Assembly: GCA_003223215.1 (NCBI GenBank)
Contig: QHYH01000106.1
Span: 1 to 64,000, forward strand
DNA length: 64,000 nucleotides
Reading direction: 5' to 3'
Origin: Acidobacteriota bacterium
GTDB lineage: Bacteria; Acidobacteriota; Terriglobia; Acidiferrales; UBA7541
Positions 1-7,185 of this stretch are shown piece after piece; position 1 is the stretch's first letter, and every line of letters begins with the position of its first letter. The notes below the pieces were generated by a model, which did not search any database, had not been told where the DNA came from, and saw nothing but the letters and a program-made list of their open reading frames with translations. A program made the position numbers and the translations under genes.

Positions 1-569
1 CCGAGCGCAGCCCAAACGCCCCGCAAAGAATGTCCCGCCGGGCCTTGCGTGGAAGAAGCGATGGCGAGAAGCGTGGCGCCCGCGCACATAACGAGCGCGC
101 CGCCGAGCACGCCGGTCCAGCGACGCCAGCCGGCCTGGCGAAGTTCGTTGAAGAAAAGAAAGCCCCAGAAAATGCCAAGCAGACTGTTGGAATTCCAGAG
201 CGGGAAAGCGATGCTAAGTCCGATATCGCGAATGGCAAGGATGGTCAGCGTGTTGGCAACTGCCCAGAGGCAGCCCGCGAGAACGGCCCAGATCATCAAA
301 TGCGGCGCACGGCGGACGTCCGCGCGAACGGACGAGGTCCCGAGTATCAACGCAGGAAGACTCCAGAGCGCGAGGAAAACGCCGATGACCATGATGAGGG
401 AAATCGCCATAGGGGAAATGCCGATGGAAACAAGTTTGGTGGGTGCCTCGGCGGCACCCAGCCATGCGCCCGCCGTGAAGCCGGAAAGGATGCCGAGGAG
501 CTGAAGTGTTTTGGAACGCGATCGCCCTTGCCCTTCGGCCGAGCTGGGAGGTTGCGCCGCAGATGTCAT
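1..569 (-). CDS. GRP/RhaT-type sugar transporter, C-terminus beyond the left edge
   Basis: Inner-membrane transporter of the drug/metabolite superfamily, GRP/L-rhamnose-H+ symporter branch, probably importing a sugar. The frame reads leftward out of the window, so only about 189 N-terminal residues are visible. After a polar N-terminus (MTSAAQPPSS) hydrophobic helices begin near residue 24 (LLGILSGFTAGAWLGAAEAP), followed by further helices and the short polar turn FFNELRQAGWRRW. The Ala-Pro-Thr-Lys pattern in helix 1 and the later TGVLGGALVMCAGA segment are typical of this family. ATG at 569 is the first possible start after an in-frame TAG. It lies 18 bp below the stop of a 41-residue ORF and the PQQ dehydrogenase gene, so the three are probably one operon. 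Substrate specificity cannot be read from the sequence. Confidence 0.75.
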   Translation of the reverse strand, partial: MTSAAQPPSSAEGQGRSRSKTLQLLGILSGFTAGAWLGAAEAPTKLVSIGISPMAISLIMVIGVFLALWSLPALILGTSSVRADVRRAPHLMIWAVLAGCLWAVANTLTILAIRDIGLSIAFPLWNSNSLLGIFWGFLFFNELRQAGWRRWTGVLGGALVMCAGATLLAIASSTQGPAGHSLRGVWAAL

Positions 570-587
570 CCTTATCTGATCCGCTTC

Positions 588-713
588 CTAATGCATGAAG
601 CTCAACAGCAGTAATCCTGCAAGGAGCACGGCAACCGGCACCCAAAAGTGGACATCGGTGAGCACACGGTCCAGCCGGCTCGAGTTTGCTTTCGGATTGT
701 CCATCGTTGCCAT
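588..713 (-). CDS. 41-residue single-pass membrane microprotein
   Basis: A small reading frame between the PQQ dehydrogenase and the sugar transporter, on the same strand. It encodes 41 residues: a polar N-terminus (MATMDNPKANSSRLDRVLTD) followed by one hydrophobic helix (WVPVAVLLAGLLLLSF) and MH at the end. The ATG at 713 has a good Shine-Dalgarno (GGGAG, 5 nt upstream). A second in-frame ATG at 704 is less well placed. The gene starts 57 bp after the dehydrogenase stop and ends 18 bp before the transporter start. I infer a real translated membrane peptide, perhaps a partner or anchor of the dehydrogenase or transporter. I do not recognise a named family. Confidence 0.6.
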   Translation of the reverse strand: MATMDNPKANSSRLDRVLTDVHFWVPVAVLLAGLLLLSFMH

Positions 714-770
714 CCCGACTCCCGGCAGGCGATCAGCTCAGGCCATGCCTTGGCCGCCTCAAGAAGGCGG

Positions 771-2876
771 CTAGTAGTTTTCGCGCGCGGACTGCGCGGC
801 GGTATGTTCGCCCTTGTAGGCTTTCCAGGCTTGCTCGATGACGTAAGCGTGAATGGCGTCGGCTTGCTGGACCGTCAAGTGGGCGTCGGGAAAGGCGAAT
901 TTTGGCGGATCGGCGAGGCCGGGCATGCCCTTCGACCAATGCGAGCCGCCCATCACGATTTGATACCAGTCTTTATGGACTTCCGGCGGCGCGTAGCGCA
1001 AATCCGGAACGGCGCCGTCTTCCACCCAGGCCCCGCTGCCGTCGATGCCCGGCGAGTGACAGCCCTCACAATAAAACGAGACGTAGAGTTTTTCGCCATT
1101 GCGAATCGTCTCCAAGCGGGCTTTTTGTCGCGGCGGTTTCGGCACAGGCGGAACTTCGATTTGCGGATAGGGGAATGGTACGCTGCCGCCAAGCTTGAAC
1201 GCATAGAGACGCGTGGGACCCCGCTTCGATTCGGGCGTGGCCATGGTGCGCGCGGGCGCGAACAAGCGCGAGCCGGAGCCCCAACCCACCGAAGTAATGA
1301 CGTATTGCTCACCCTTCGCCGAAAAAGTCACGGGAATAGAGTCGATCGCGGACTTCGTCTGGATGGACCAGAGTTTTTTCCCGGTGTCGGCGGCATAGGC
1401 GGCAAATTCGCCGGTTCCTTGCCCCTGAAAAACCAGGTTCCCGGCGGTCGACAGTACGCCGCCATTCACGGAGATGGCTTCTTCGGCCGACCAGCGCGCG
1501 GCCTCGGCAATAGGATCCCATGCGACAAGACGGCCAAAGAGGCCTTCACCACCTTCACCCGCCTCAGCGGGAGCCTTGGTGTCCGGGCGGTGATCGGTGG
1601 TGGGAATGTAAACAAGACCGGTGAGGGTGTCATAGCTCATGGGCCACCAGTTGTGCACGGTCCACTGGCGACCGCCGCCTTGCGAAGCGGGAATGAGGAT
1701 GGGCTTTTGTGTTTGCACGTCGTAAGCGGAAGCCCAAGTCGTTTGCACCAGCGGCTTGGCGGAAAGCACCTTTCCGGTTTTCGCGTCGAGAATGTAGAAG
1801 AATCCGTTCTTGGGGGCGGTCATCGCCACGTGGTGCCGTTCGCCGTTGATCGTCAAGTCGGCCATGACTATTTGATTGTTCTCGTTGTGCACGCCTTCGG
1901 TGCCGGTCGGAAAATGCCAGACGTATTTTCCCGTTTCCGCGTCGACGGCAATGATACATTGGGAGAAAAGCTTTTCGCCGGTGATTTGCGTGCCTGCCAA
2001 TTCTCCGTAACCGACGTCCGCGCCCGCAGTACCAAAAATCACCAAGCCCGTGGCGTCGTCATAGGTGATGGCGTGCCAGACATCGCCGCCGCCAATCTTC
2101 CATGCGCCTTCACCGTGCCAGGTTTTCGCGGCCATCTCGAGCTCTTTCGTTTCATACGGTTTGGAGGGATCGCCGGGGACGGTCCAGAAACGCCAAACTT
2201 CTTTGCCAGTCTCGGCGTCGTAAGCAGCGAGCGCGCCACGGACAGCATCGTCCGAACCGTTGTAGCCCATAAGGATTTTTCCTTTGGCGACACGAGGTGC
2301 TCCGGTGATCCCCGTTTGCGTGGGCTCGCAAACCGTGGCTTCCCAGATTTTGGCGGCCGTAGCGGCATCGATCGCGATGAGGCGGCAATCGCCCGTACCC
2401 ACGTAAACTTTCCCGTTCCAGACGGCCACGCCACCATTGGTTCGCGCGGAATAGGAGCCGTTCAAGGCCTGATCCAGCCGGATTTGCGGATCGTATTTCC
2501 AGATGAGCCCGCCCGTGGCAGCGTCCACGGCGTAAACCTTCGAGAGGGGCGCGCTGACGTAGATGACGCCATCCACGACGATGGGTTCGGAAACCACGCC
2601 CATTTGACCGTCGTAATCCAGATACCAGGCCAGGCCCAGATTGGCGACGTTCGACGAGTTGATTTGCTTGAGCGGGCTGAAGTGCTTGGAATCGTTGGTG
2701 CGGCCGTTTACGAGCCAGTTGACTCCCGTCGTGGCGTCGGCGGCAACGCGTTCGTCATTCACGTCTCCGGGCTTGATCGCGGCGGGAGCTGCGGCGGAGG
2801 GCGAAAAACGCAGCGCCAGCGCAGCCCCAATCGCCAGAAGAACCACCGTAAGACCCAAGATTCGCCGTGCTTCCAT
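771..2876 (-). CDS. PQQ-dependent quinohaemoprotein dehydrogenase with C-terminal cytochrome c domain
   Basis: Periplasmic oxidoreductase of 701 residues that would oxidise an alcohol or sugar with pyrroloquinoline quinone and pass electrons through its own haem c. An N-terminal hydrophobic segment (about residues 5-22) is a signal or anchor. The main body is the eight-bladed PQQ propeller, seen as repeated W-motifs such as AVDAATGGLIWKYDP, AYDAETGKEVWRF, AVDAETGKYVWHF and YAADTGKKLWSI. The C-terminal 100 residues are a class-I cytochrome c domain with CEGCH at residues 603-607 and a candidate Met ligand in WSKGMPGL. I do not see the vicinal Cys-Cys pair of classical methanol dehydrogenases, so substrate is open. 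ATG at 2876 has a GAGAGG ribosome site. It is first gene of the putative operon with the microprotein and the sugar transporter. Confidence 0.88.
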   Translation of the reverse strand: MEARRILGLTVVLLAIGAALALRFSPSAAAPAAIKPGDVNDERVAADATTGVNWLVNGRTNDSKHFSPLKQINSSNVANLGLAWYLDYDGQMGVVSEPIVVDGVIYVSAPLSKVYAVDAATGGLIWKYDPQIRLDQALNGSYSARTNGGVAVWNGKVYVGTGDCRLIAIDAATAAKIWEATVCEPTQTGITGAPRVAKGKILMGYNGSDDAVRGALAAYDAETGKEVWRFWTVPGDPSKPYETKELEMAAKTWHGEGAWKIGGGDVWHAITYDDATGLVIFGTAGADVGYGELAGTQITGEKLFSQCIIAVDAETGKYVWHFPTGTEGVHNENNQIVMADLTINGERHHVAMTAPKNGFFYILDAKTGKVLSAKPLVQTTWASAYDVQTQKPILIPASQGGGRQWTVHNWWPMSYDTLTGLVYIPTTDHRPDTKAPAEAGEGGEGLFGRLVAWDPIAEAARWSAEEAISVNGGVLSTAGNLVFQGQGTGEFAAYAADTGKKLWSIQTKSAIDSIPVTFSAKGEQYVITSVGWGSGSRLFAPARTMATPESKRGPTRLYAFKLGGSVPFPYPQIEVPPVPKPPRQKARLETIRNGEKLYVSFYCEGCHSPGIDGSGAWVEDGAVPDLRYAPPEVHKDWYQIVMGGSHWSKGMPGLADPPKFAFPDAHLTVQQADAIHAYVIEQAWKAYKGEHTAAQSARENY

Positions 2877-3049
2877 GCTGAAGCCTCTCTGTTGAACTGC
2901 GCCGCTTGCTCTCGAAGAGGGAAAGCCGGCGCGTTCCGGCTTCGCGCGGGATTACCGGATGTCATGTTAGGTGCGCGGCGGAAGGAAAGTCAAACAGGTA
3001 CCAACGGCGCGGGCTAGCTACCTGGGAGAAACCGGAAAAAAGTGGAAAA

Positions 3050-3090
3050 TGGCAGGCACTTGCTTGAACCGCAGACCTCATCCGTGTCAA
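3050..3090 (-). repeat. Degenerate 3' fragment of tRNA-Val (candidate distal attachment site)
   Basis: This stretch matches, in the same orientation, the 3' half of the tRNA-Val(GAC) gene at 15711-15787: CCA end, acceptor 3' strand, T-arm and anticodon arm down to the GAC anticodon. The best part (3063-3090) has 4 mismatches over about 27 bases; the acceptor region has lost about 4 bases. No 5' half follows, so it is not a tRNA gene. A tRNA 3' fragment repeated some 12.6 kb on the 3' side of an intact tRNA is the usual footprint of a tRNA-targeting integrative element. Confidence 0.6.
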
Positions 3091-3185
3091 CCTGCCACCG
3101 ATCGGAAAGAGAACAACTTAGACCGTATCGAGCATGGTCTCCACTCGGGCCATACCGCTATCACAGCTACGGATCGCAGGTAGCG
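3087..3185. repeat. Dispersed ~100-bp repeat, copy A
   Basis: First of three copies of a non-coding repeat (others at about 6943-7052 and 15440-15551). The common core begins CAACTTAGACCGTATCGA and runs through TCTCCA and a Ser/Thr-codon-free tail containing CAGGTAG. Copy A shares with C the upstream block CGGAAAGA-AACAACTTAGA, and with B the spacing of TCAACCT-CCAC ahead of the core. It begins exactly where the tRNA-Val fragment ends. The function is unknown; it may be an end sequence of an extinct mobile element. Confidence 0.6.
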
Positions 3186-3195
3186 GCCACGCTCG

Positions 3196-3948
3196 CTACA
3201 TTCCCCTGACTCGACAAGCCCTTGCCTTCTCTTGCCATTTCTCCGCGTTCACGCCTTTCACAAGAAGCCAAAGACACAGTGATGCCTCCCCAACAAAGGC
3301 AGGGACAACATCGGCGGGGAATAACCGATTGGCCCACGCCGGGGCTAGAACCAGCGCGAAGCTATTCGTCAGATAGCTCAAACCGGCGATCTGCATCAGG
3401 ACGCCGACCGTCTTCGGAAGGTATTCCGACTTGAAGATGAGGTACCCGATAACGAGACAAAAACAGCCGAAGAAGATGAGGCTCACGCCAAACCCGTAGC
3501 TATGCGATTTGAGCGATAGGCTGGCCATGGCATGGAGCTGCTCGGGCGCAAATGCTGTGAGGTATCCGGCATTTCCGAGCGGGAACAAGGCCTCAAGGAG
3601 ATACATCGTAATCGCGGCTTCCAGGCCGATCGATACCAAATTGAAGAATGCTGCCAGCAAAGCGAGCTCTCGATGGACGGGTTTTAGCAAGACGAACAAG
3701 ATCATGAGCAGAGCAACCGCGCAAATCAGCAGGAACAATTCGGCAGCAATATGGAAGCGCCACAGCGACTCCATTGATCTGATGTTGGTGGCGGTGGCCG
3801 CTGCATCGCCCGGTACGACCAGCCTGTCCCGGACGAATGCCTCGCCGAAGAGTCCGACGACAATGATGATGAGGTACAGCACGCCGCCAACCCTCGCGAA
3901 AAGTTGTGGCGAGGTTTCGACAGTACGGTCGGTCAACGCGTATTTCAT
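3196..3948 (-). CDS. DUF4386-family integral membrane protein
   Basis: Inner-membrane protein of 250 residues resembling the DUF4386 family, whose molecular role is unknown; relatives often sit next to TetR-type regulators. About six hydrophobic segments are visible, for example VLYLIIIVVGLFGEAFV, LFLLICAVALLMILFVLL and FGVSLIFFGCFCLVIGYLIF, together with the family-like PQLFARVGGVLYL beginning. The open frame extends upstream to 4050, but those extra codons encode an IS200 transposase relic. The ATG at 3948 has an AAGG ribosome site 9 nt upstream and gives a normal family N-terminus. A pair of candidate operators lies at 4208-4242 upstream, though no regulator gene is present. Confidence 0.8.
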   Translation of the reverse strand: MKYALTDRTVETSPQLFARVGGVLYLIIIVVGLFGEAFVRDRLVVPGDAAATATNIRSMESLWRFHIAAELFLLICAVALLMILFVLLKPVHRELALLAAFFNLVSIGLEAAITMYLLEALFPLGNAGYLTAFAPEQLHAMASLSLKSHSYGFGVSLIFFGCFCLVIGYLIFKSEYLPKTVGVLMQIAGLSYLTNSFALVLAPAWANRLFPADVVPAFVGEASLCLWLLVKGVNAEKWQEKARACRVRGM

Positions 3949-3956
3949 GACGTGAC

Positions 3957-4090
3957 ACCTTTCATGTAGGTCAAATTGCGGGTCCACCTCGACTAACAGA
4001 TGGACCTGGTCGGGCAGAATCTCCAAGGCTATGACCAAGTACCGCCGCAAAGTTCTCGCCGGCGGCGTGGAGAAACAGCTATCGCTCGGA
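3957..4090. mobile_element. IS200/IS605 TnpA relic, two fragments head to head
   Basis: Two pieces of an IS200-type Y1 transposase lie on opposite strands. On the plus strand at 4031-4090 the reading MTKYRRKVLAGGVEKQL resembles the TnpA N-terminal KYRRKVL region. On the minus strand at 4050-3960 the reading ALEILPDQVHLLVEVDPQF resembles the central HxH-containing PDHVHLLVE motif (here Q-V-H-L-L keeps the second His, the first is D-Q). Neither is long enough to be functional and the catalytic Tyr region is absent. The arrangement suggests an inversion or nested insertion followed by decay. Confidence 0.6.
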
Positions 4091-4207
4091 ACAACCTATC
4101 GCTTTGGCTACGTGCCCCAGGAGCGACGCTGCCGGCCGGCACCGACCGCTTGCCTCTCCTTCGCCGCATCCTTGTCCTCACAGTCTCCCCTGGCGAGCCC
4201 CAATGGT

Positions 4208-4242
4208 AACCATACGGTTTCCATTAATGTAACCGAATGGTT
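4208..4242. promoter_or_regulatory. Paired near-palindromic boxes, candidate TetR-type operator
   Basis: Two 12-bp boxes of form AACC-N4-GGTT occur at 4208-4219 (AACCATACGGTT) and 4231-4242 (AACCGAATGGTT), 23 bp apart start to start, so on nearly the same helix face. The box pair is also part of a longer imperfect inverted repeat, ACCATACGGTT against AACCGAATGGT. Such spacing is typical of dimeric repressor sites. It could act on the DUF4386 gene (minus strand) or the phosphoesterase gene (plus strand). The cognate regulator is not visible in the window. Confidence 0.4.
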
Positions 4243-4505
4243 TCCATGTGTCAGGCGTGCGGCTGTTTTTTTGAGGGCGCTTGATCCGCGGAAGCTCATG
4301 CCGTGCGAGGGACCGGGAAAGCGCAAGCCGCAAAGGTGTTGCAGGACTCGCCGAGATCAAAGCCAATTGGAGCTCTTTTTGCACCAGGGAATCGTAGGAA
4401 ATTTATTCAGTCTTTACCGGCGTTTAACGACTCGCGCTTTAGCGTGCCGTGACCTGCCCGTACGCAAATCACGAACATCTTCAACAAGGAAGGAAGGGAG
4501 TCTGT

Positions 4506-6674
4506 ATGAATCGCTCAAAAGAACGTCTGCTCGTGCGCTTCGTGAGCGGTGTGGTGGCGGCCTGTTTGACCCTTGTCGCATCCGGCCCGTCGCTCGACGC
4601 GCAATCGTTCCCGCAATATGACCACGTTTTCCTGCTCATCATGGAAAACGAGAACTACAACCAAGTCATCGGCAACCGATACGCACCGATCCTGAATGCC
4701 CTGGCGCAGGATTACGGTCTGGCCACGAACTACAGGGGCGTTGCCGACCCGAGCGAACCGAATTACGTCGCCATGCTCGGAGGCGACTTCTTTGGCATCA
4801 ACAGCGACGACCCGTACTGGTTTCCGGGGCACACGGTCAACGCCAACAATCTGATGTCCCAACTCGAGGGAGCGGGGAAAACCTGGAAAGGGTATTTCCA
4901 GAGCATGCCCTACGCCGGGTATCGCGGCTATTGCTATCCGGACAAATGCAACGGCATCCCTGATGCCGACACCCAGTACGTCACCAAGCACAACGGGATC
5001 GTGAACTTCGCCAACCTGCAGACGCCGACCGAGCTGGGAGAGATGTTTCCGTTCACGCAATTGTCAGCCGACCTGGCGGCGGCTACCGTTCCGAATCTCA
5101 GCTACATCGTTCCGAACGAGTGCAACGACATGCACGGCGCTCCACCCTGGTGCGTGGACTCAGACAACACGGGGACGGTGCAGCAGAGCTGGCTGATCGC
5201 GCAAGGCGACAGGTTTGTGGGCAGTGTTGTCAGCCTGATCATTTCGTCTTCGATGTGGGAGAGGGGAAACAACGCCATCGTCATCACTTTCGATGAGGGC
5301 AACACGGCTACCAGCCAGATCGCAACGATCGTCGTCACGAATCACGGGCCACGCGGTGTGACGGACAGCGCGAGCTACGATCATTACTCCCTGCTCGCTT
5401 CGCTGCAGCAGACCTTTGGGCTCGCTTGCCTGGTCAACAGCTGTTCCACGAGTCCGATGGCGAAGCTCTTTGCGATTACCGGCTCGACAGATATTCCAAC
5501 TCTGCCTCCGCCGTTCAACTTCCCAACGAGCTCCGACATGATTTCGGCACAGGGGCCGGGAAAACCAGCTGCCGCAGCGTCGCGCAACGGCACCGGCTGG
5601 ACGGTCGTACCGAGCTACAGCTTCGGGCCGCTCGACAACGTCCTCGCGGGCGTTTCGGCAGCCTCTTTCAATGATGCCTGGGCCGTGGGAGCGTATTATC
5701 CGTCTTCCTCGAACGTGCTGGCGACGCTGACACACCATTTTGACGGGACCCGCTGGACGGCGTACCCCTTGCCAAATGTCGGCGTCCAGGAGAACGCGCT
5801 TTACGCCGTATCCATGCCCACGACGGGAAAAGCCTGGGCGGTGGGTTATTACGTGAGTGGCAGGTTCGTGCAGCAAACGCTCATCGAGCACTTCGACGGC
5901 ACGGTCTGGTCGGTTGTTCCGAGCCCGAGCCCTGGTGCGCTCCAGAATATTCTGTTTGGGGTGGGCGCGATCACAGATTCCGATGTGTGGGCCGTGGGTG
6001 GCGAGCAAGATGCGAACGGCCTCTGGCACACACTCACGGAGCACTGGGATGGGCCGGCTTGGTCGGTCGTTAGTGCCGTTGACGCAGGATCGAGCGGCAA
6101 TCAACTCTATGCGGTCAAGGCCCTCGCCACCGACGATGTTTATGCCGTCGGGCAACAGGCTGGCGCCGGAGTCCCCAACCAAGCGCTTATCGAACACTGG
6201 AACGGAAAAAGCTGGAGCGTTGTCTCCAGCCCCGCCGATGCCTCAGCTTCGGTACTCCCTCTCGGTGTCACGGCGACGTCTTCGACCCTGACCCTGGTGG
6301 GCGAGCAAGAGACGGACATGGCGCCTTACACGAGCTATGTGGCTGCCGGAGCGCCGGGTGCCGAATCCATACAGACAACTCCTAACGCGGGCACGGGCGA
6401 AAACGACCTGTTTGCCGCTGCGACCGCGGCGGATGGCACGACCTGGGCAGTCGGTTGGGACATCAATACTTCGACGGGCAATCACGATCCGCTCGTCCTG
6501 CAAGGTAAGAACGGCATGTGGTCTCTGGTTTCGAGCCCGAGCCTCGGGACGGGGTCGGACACCGGCTTCGCAGCAATTGCAGCTATTCCCGGCGGTGCCA
6601 TGTGGGCGGTCGGCGAAACGGCGTCCGCGAAAGGCGGGGGCAACTACTCGACGCTCATTGAATATCATCCGTAA
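4506..6674 (+). CDS. Secreted phosphoesterase with C-terminal beta-propeller repeats
   Basis: Predicted exported protein of 722 residues. A signal peptide ends near SLDAQS (about residue 32). The N-terminal domain (about 38-330) looks like the phosphoesterase/phospholipase-C-type family: YDHVFLLIMENENYNQV carries the metal-site Glu-Asn, then SEPNYVAMLGGD, then FDEGN and VTNHGPRG late in the domain. Residues 365-720 consist of repeats ending in WAVG (for example NDAWAVGAYY, SDVWAVGGEQ, TTWAVGWDI, AMWAVGETA), which I read as a beta-propeller or adhesive domain. ATG at 4506 was chosen over 4449 because of the GGAAGGGAG ribosome site and the signal peptide. It is followed by a strong terminator. 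A second protein in this window (28933-31992) has the same two domains in reverse order. Confidence 0.82.
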   Translation: MNRSKERLLVRFVSGVVAACLTLVASGPSLDAQSFPQYDHVFLLIMENENYNQVIGNRYAPILNALAQDYGLATNYRGVADPSEPNYVAMLGGDFFGINSDDPYWFPGHTVNANNLMSQLEGAGKTWKGYFQSMPYAGYRGYCYPDKCNGIPDADTQYVTKHNGIVNFANLQTPTELGEMFPFTQLSADLAAATVPNLSYIVPNECNDMHGAPPWCVDSDNTGTVQQSWLIAQGDRFVGSVVSLIISSSMWERGNNAIVITFDEGNTATSQIATIVVTNHGPRGVTDSASYDHYSLLASLQQTFGLACLVNSCSTSPMAKLFAITGSTDIPTLPPPFNFPTSSDMISAQGPGKPAAAASRNGTGWTVVPSYSFGPLDNVLAGVSAASFNDAWAVGAYYPSSSNVLATLTHHFDGTRWTAYPLPNVGVQENALYAVSMPTTGKAWAVGYYVSGRFVQQTLIEHFDGTVWSVVPSPSPGALQNILFGVGAITDSDVWAVGGEQDANGLWHTLTEHWDGPAWSVVSAVDAGSSGNQLYAVKALATDDVYAVGQQAGAGVPNQALIEHWNGKSWSVVSSPADASASVLPLGVTATSSTLTLVGEQETDMAPYTSYVAAGAPGAESIQTTPNAGTGENDLFAAATAADGTTWAVGWDINTSTGNHDPLVLQGKNGMWSLVSSPSLGTGSDTGFAAIAAIPGGAMWAVGETASAKGGGNYSTLIEYHP

Positions 6675-6709
6675 CTGTTTGCTTGCTGGCTCGTCGTGGC
6701 GTAGTGGGG

Positions 6710-6741
6710 GGCTCGGGCGGGTGACTGCCCGAGCCTTTCTT
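6710..6741 (+). terminator. Rho-independent terminator after the phosphoesterase gene
   Basis: A perfect 9-bp stem GGCTCGGGC / GCCCGAGCC with an 8-nt loop is followed by TTTCTT, 35 bp after the stop codon. Confidence 0.85.
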
Positions 6742-6781
6742 GTTGGTGGTTTCAGCTTGTCGCGAGGTCGCATAGTTTAGG

Positions 6782-6979
6782 GCCGCGCCTTCGAGGTGGC
6801 CTCCGCGCGCACGCGAGCGCGATGCCGTCGCGGCCGAGCGGCGCCAGCTGCCCTGGGTCAAAGTCGAAAAGAACTACGTTTTCGATTCCACCAGCGGCAA
6901 GAAAGCGCTCGCCGATCTGTTCGGCGGCAAAAGCCTCTTCCGGTTCAACCTACCACGCAGGCAAAATACAGCAACTTAG
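6782..6979 (+). pseudogene. DUF899-family (thioredoxin-like) gene fragment
   Basis: A frame without start codon reads RERDAVAAERRQLPWVKVEK followed by NYVFDSTSGKKALADLFGGK. This resembles the N-terminal part of DUF899 proteins (AERRxLPWVxVEKxYxF and xLADLFxGxS), which are thioredoxin-fold proteins of about 220-250 residues. The first ~30 residues and everything after LADLF are missing. The frame enters the dispersed repeat copy B and stops in the conserved CAACTTAG block, so the repeat marks the break point. It is a truncated relic and not expected to be functional. Confidence 0.65.
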
Positions 6980-7052
6980 ACCGTATCGAACGACGTCTCC
7001 ACAATCGTTATGCCTGTTTCACAGGTAGAGATCCCAGGTAGGAATCGCAGGT
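6943..7052. repeat. Dispersed ~100-bp repeat, copy B
   Basis: Second copy of the repeat seen at 3087-3185 and 15440-15551. The core from 6972 (CAACTTAGACCGTATCGAAC) and the tail CCTGTTTCACAGGTAG, then CAGGTAGGAATC, match copy C at roughly 80 percent by eye. It truncates the DUF899 relic and lies 85 bp before the promoter of the SDR gene. Confidence 0.65.
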
Positions 7053-7135
7053 TGCGCCCGGCTTCGTTCCATGCTGGCGAATCAGTTCTTCTCGTCCAAC
7101 TCTTCTGAGGCCTTTCCGCGCGGACCATACTCCAG

Positions 7136-7165
7136 TTGATATGCACCGATTTATTCGCCTATGAT
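7136..7165 (+). promoter_or_regulatory. Sigma-70-type promoter of the SDR gene
   Basis: TTGATA at 7136-7141 and TATGAT at 7160-7165 are separated by 18 bp. The expected transcript would start near 7172, just including the GGGAGG ribosome site at 7173, which supports ATG 7186 over ATG 7180 as the start of the following gene. Confidence 0.6.
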
Positions 7166-7185
7166 CCGCATCGGGAGGTATGGCG

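Noticed and set aside
648-3017. 789-codon plus-strand frame
   Set aside because: It is antisense to the PQQ dehydrogenase, whose minus frame has signal peptide, W-motif repeats and the haem motif; the plus frame has no family marks.
5160-6197. 345-codon minus-strand frame
   Set aside because: Antisense to the propeller part of the phosphoesterase gene; no recognisable motif.
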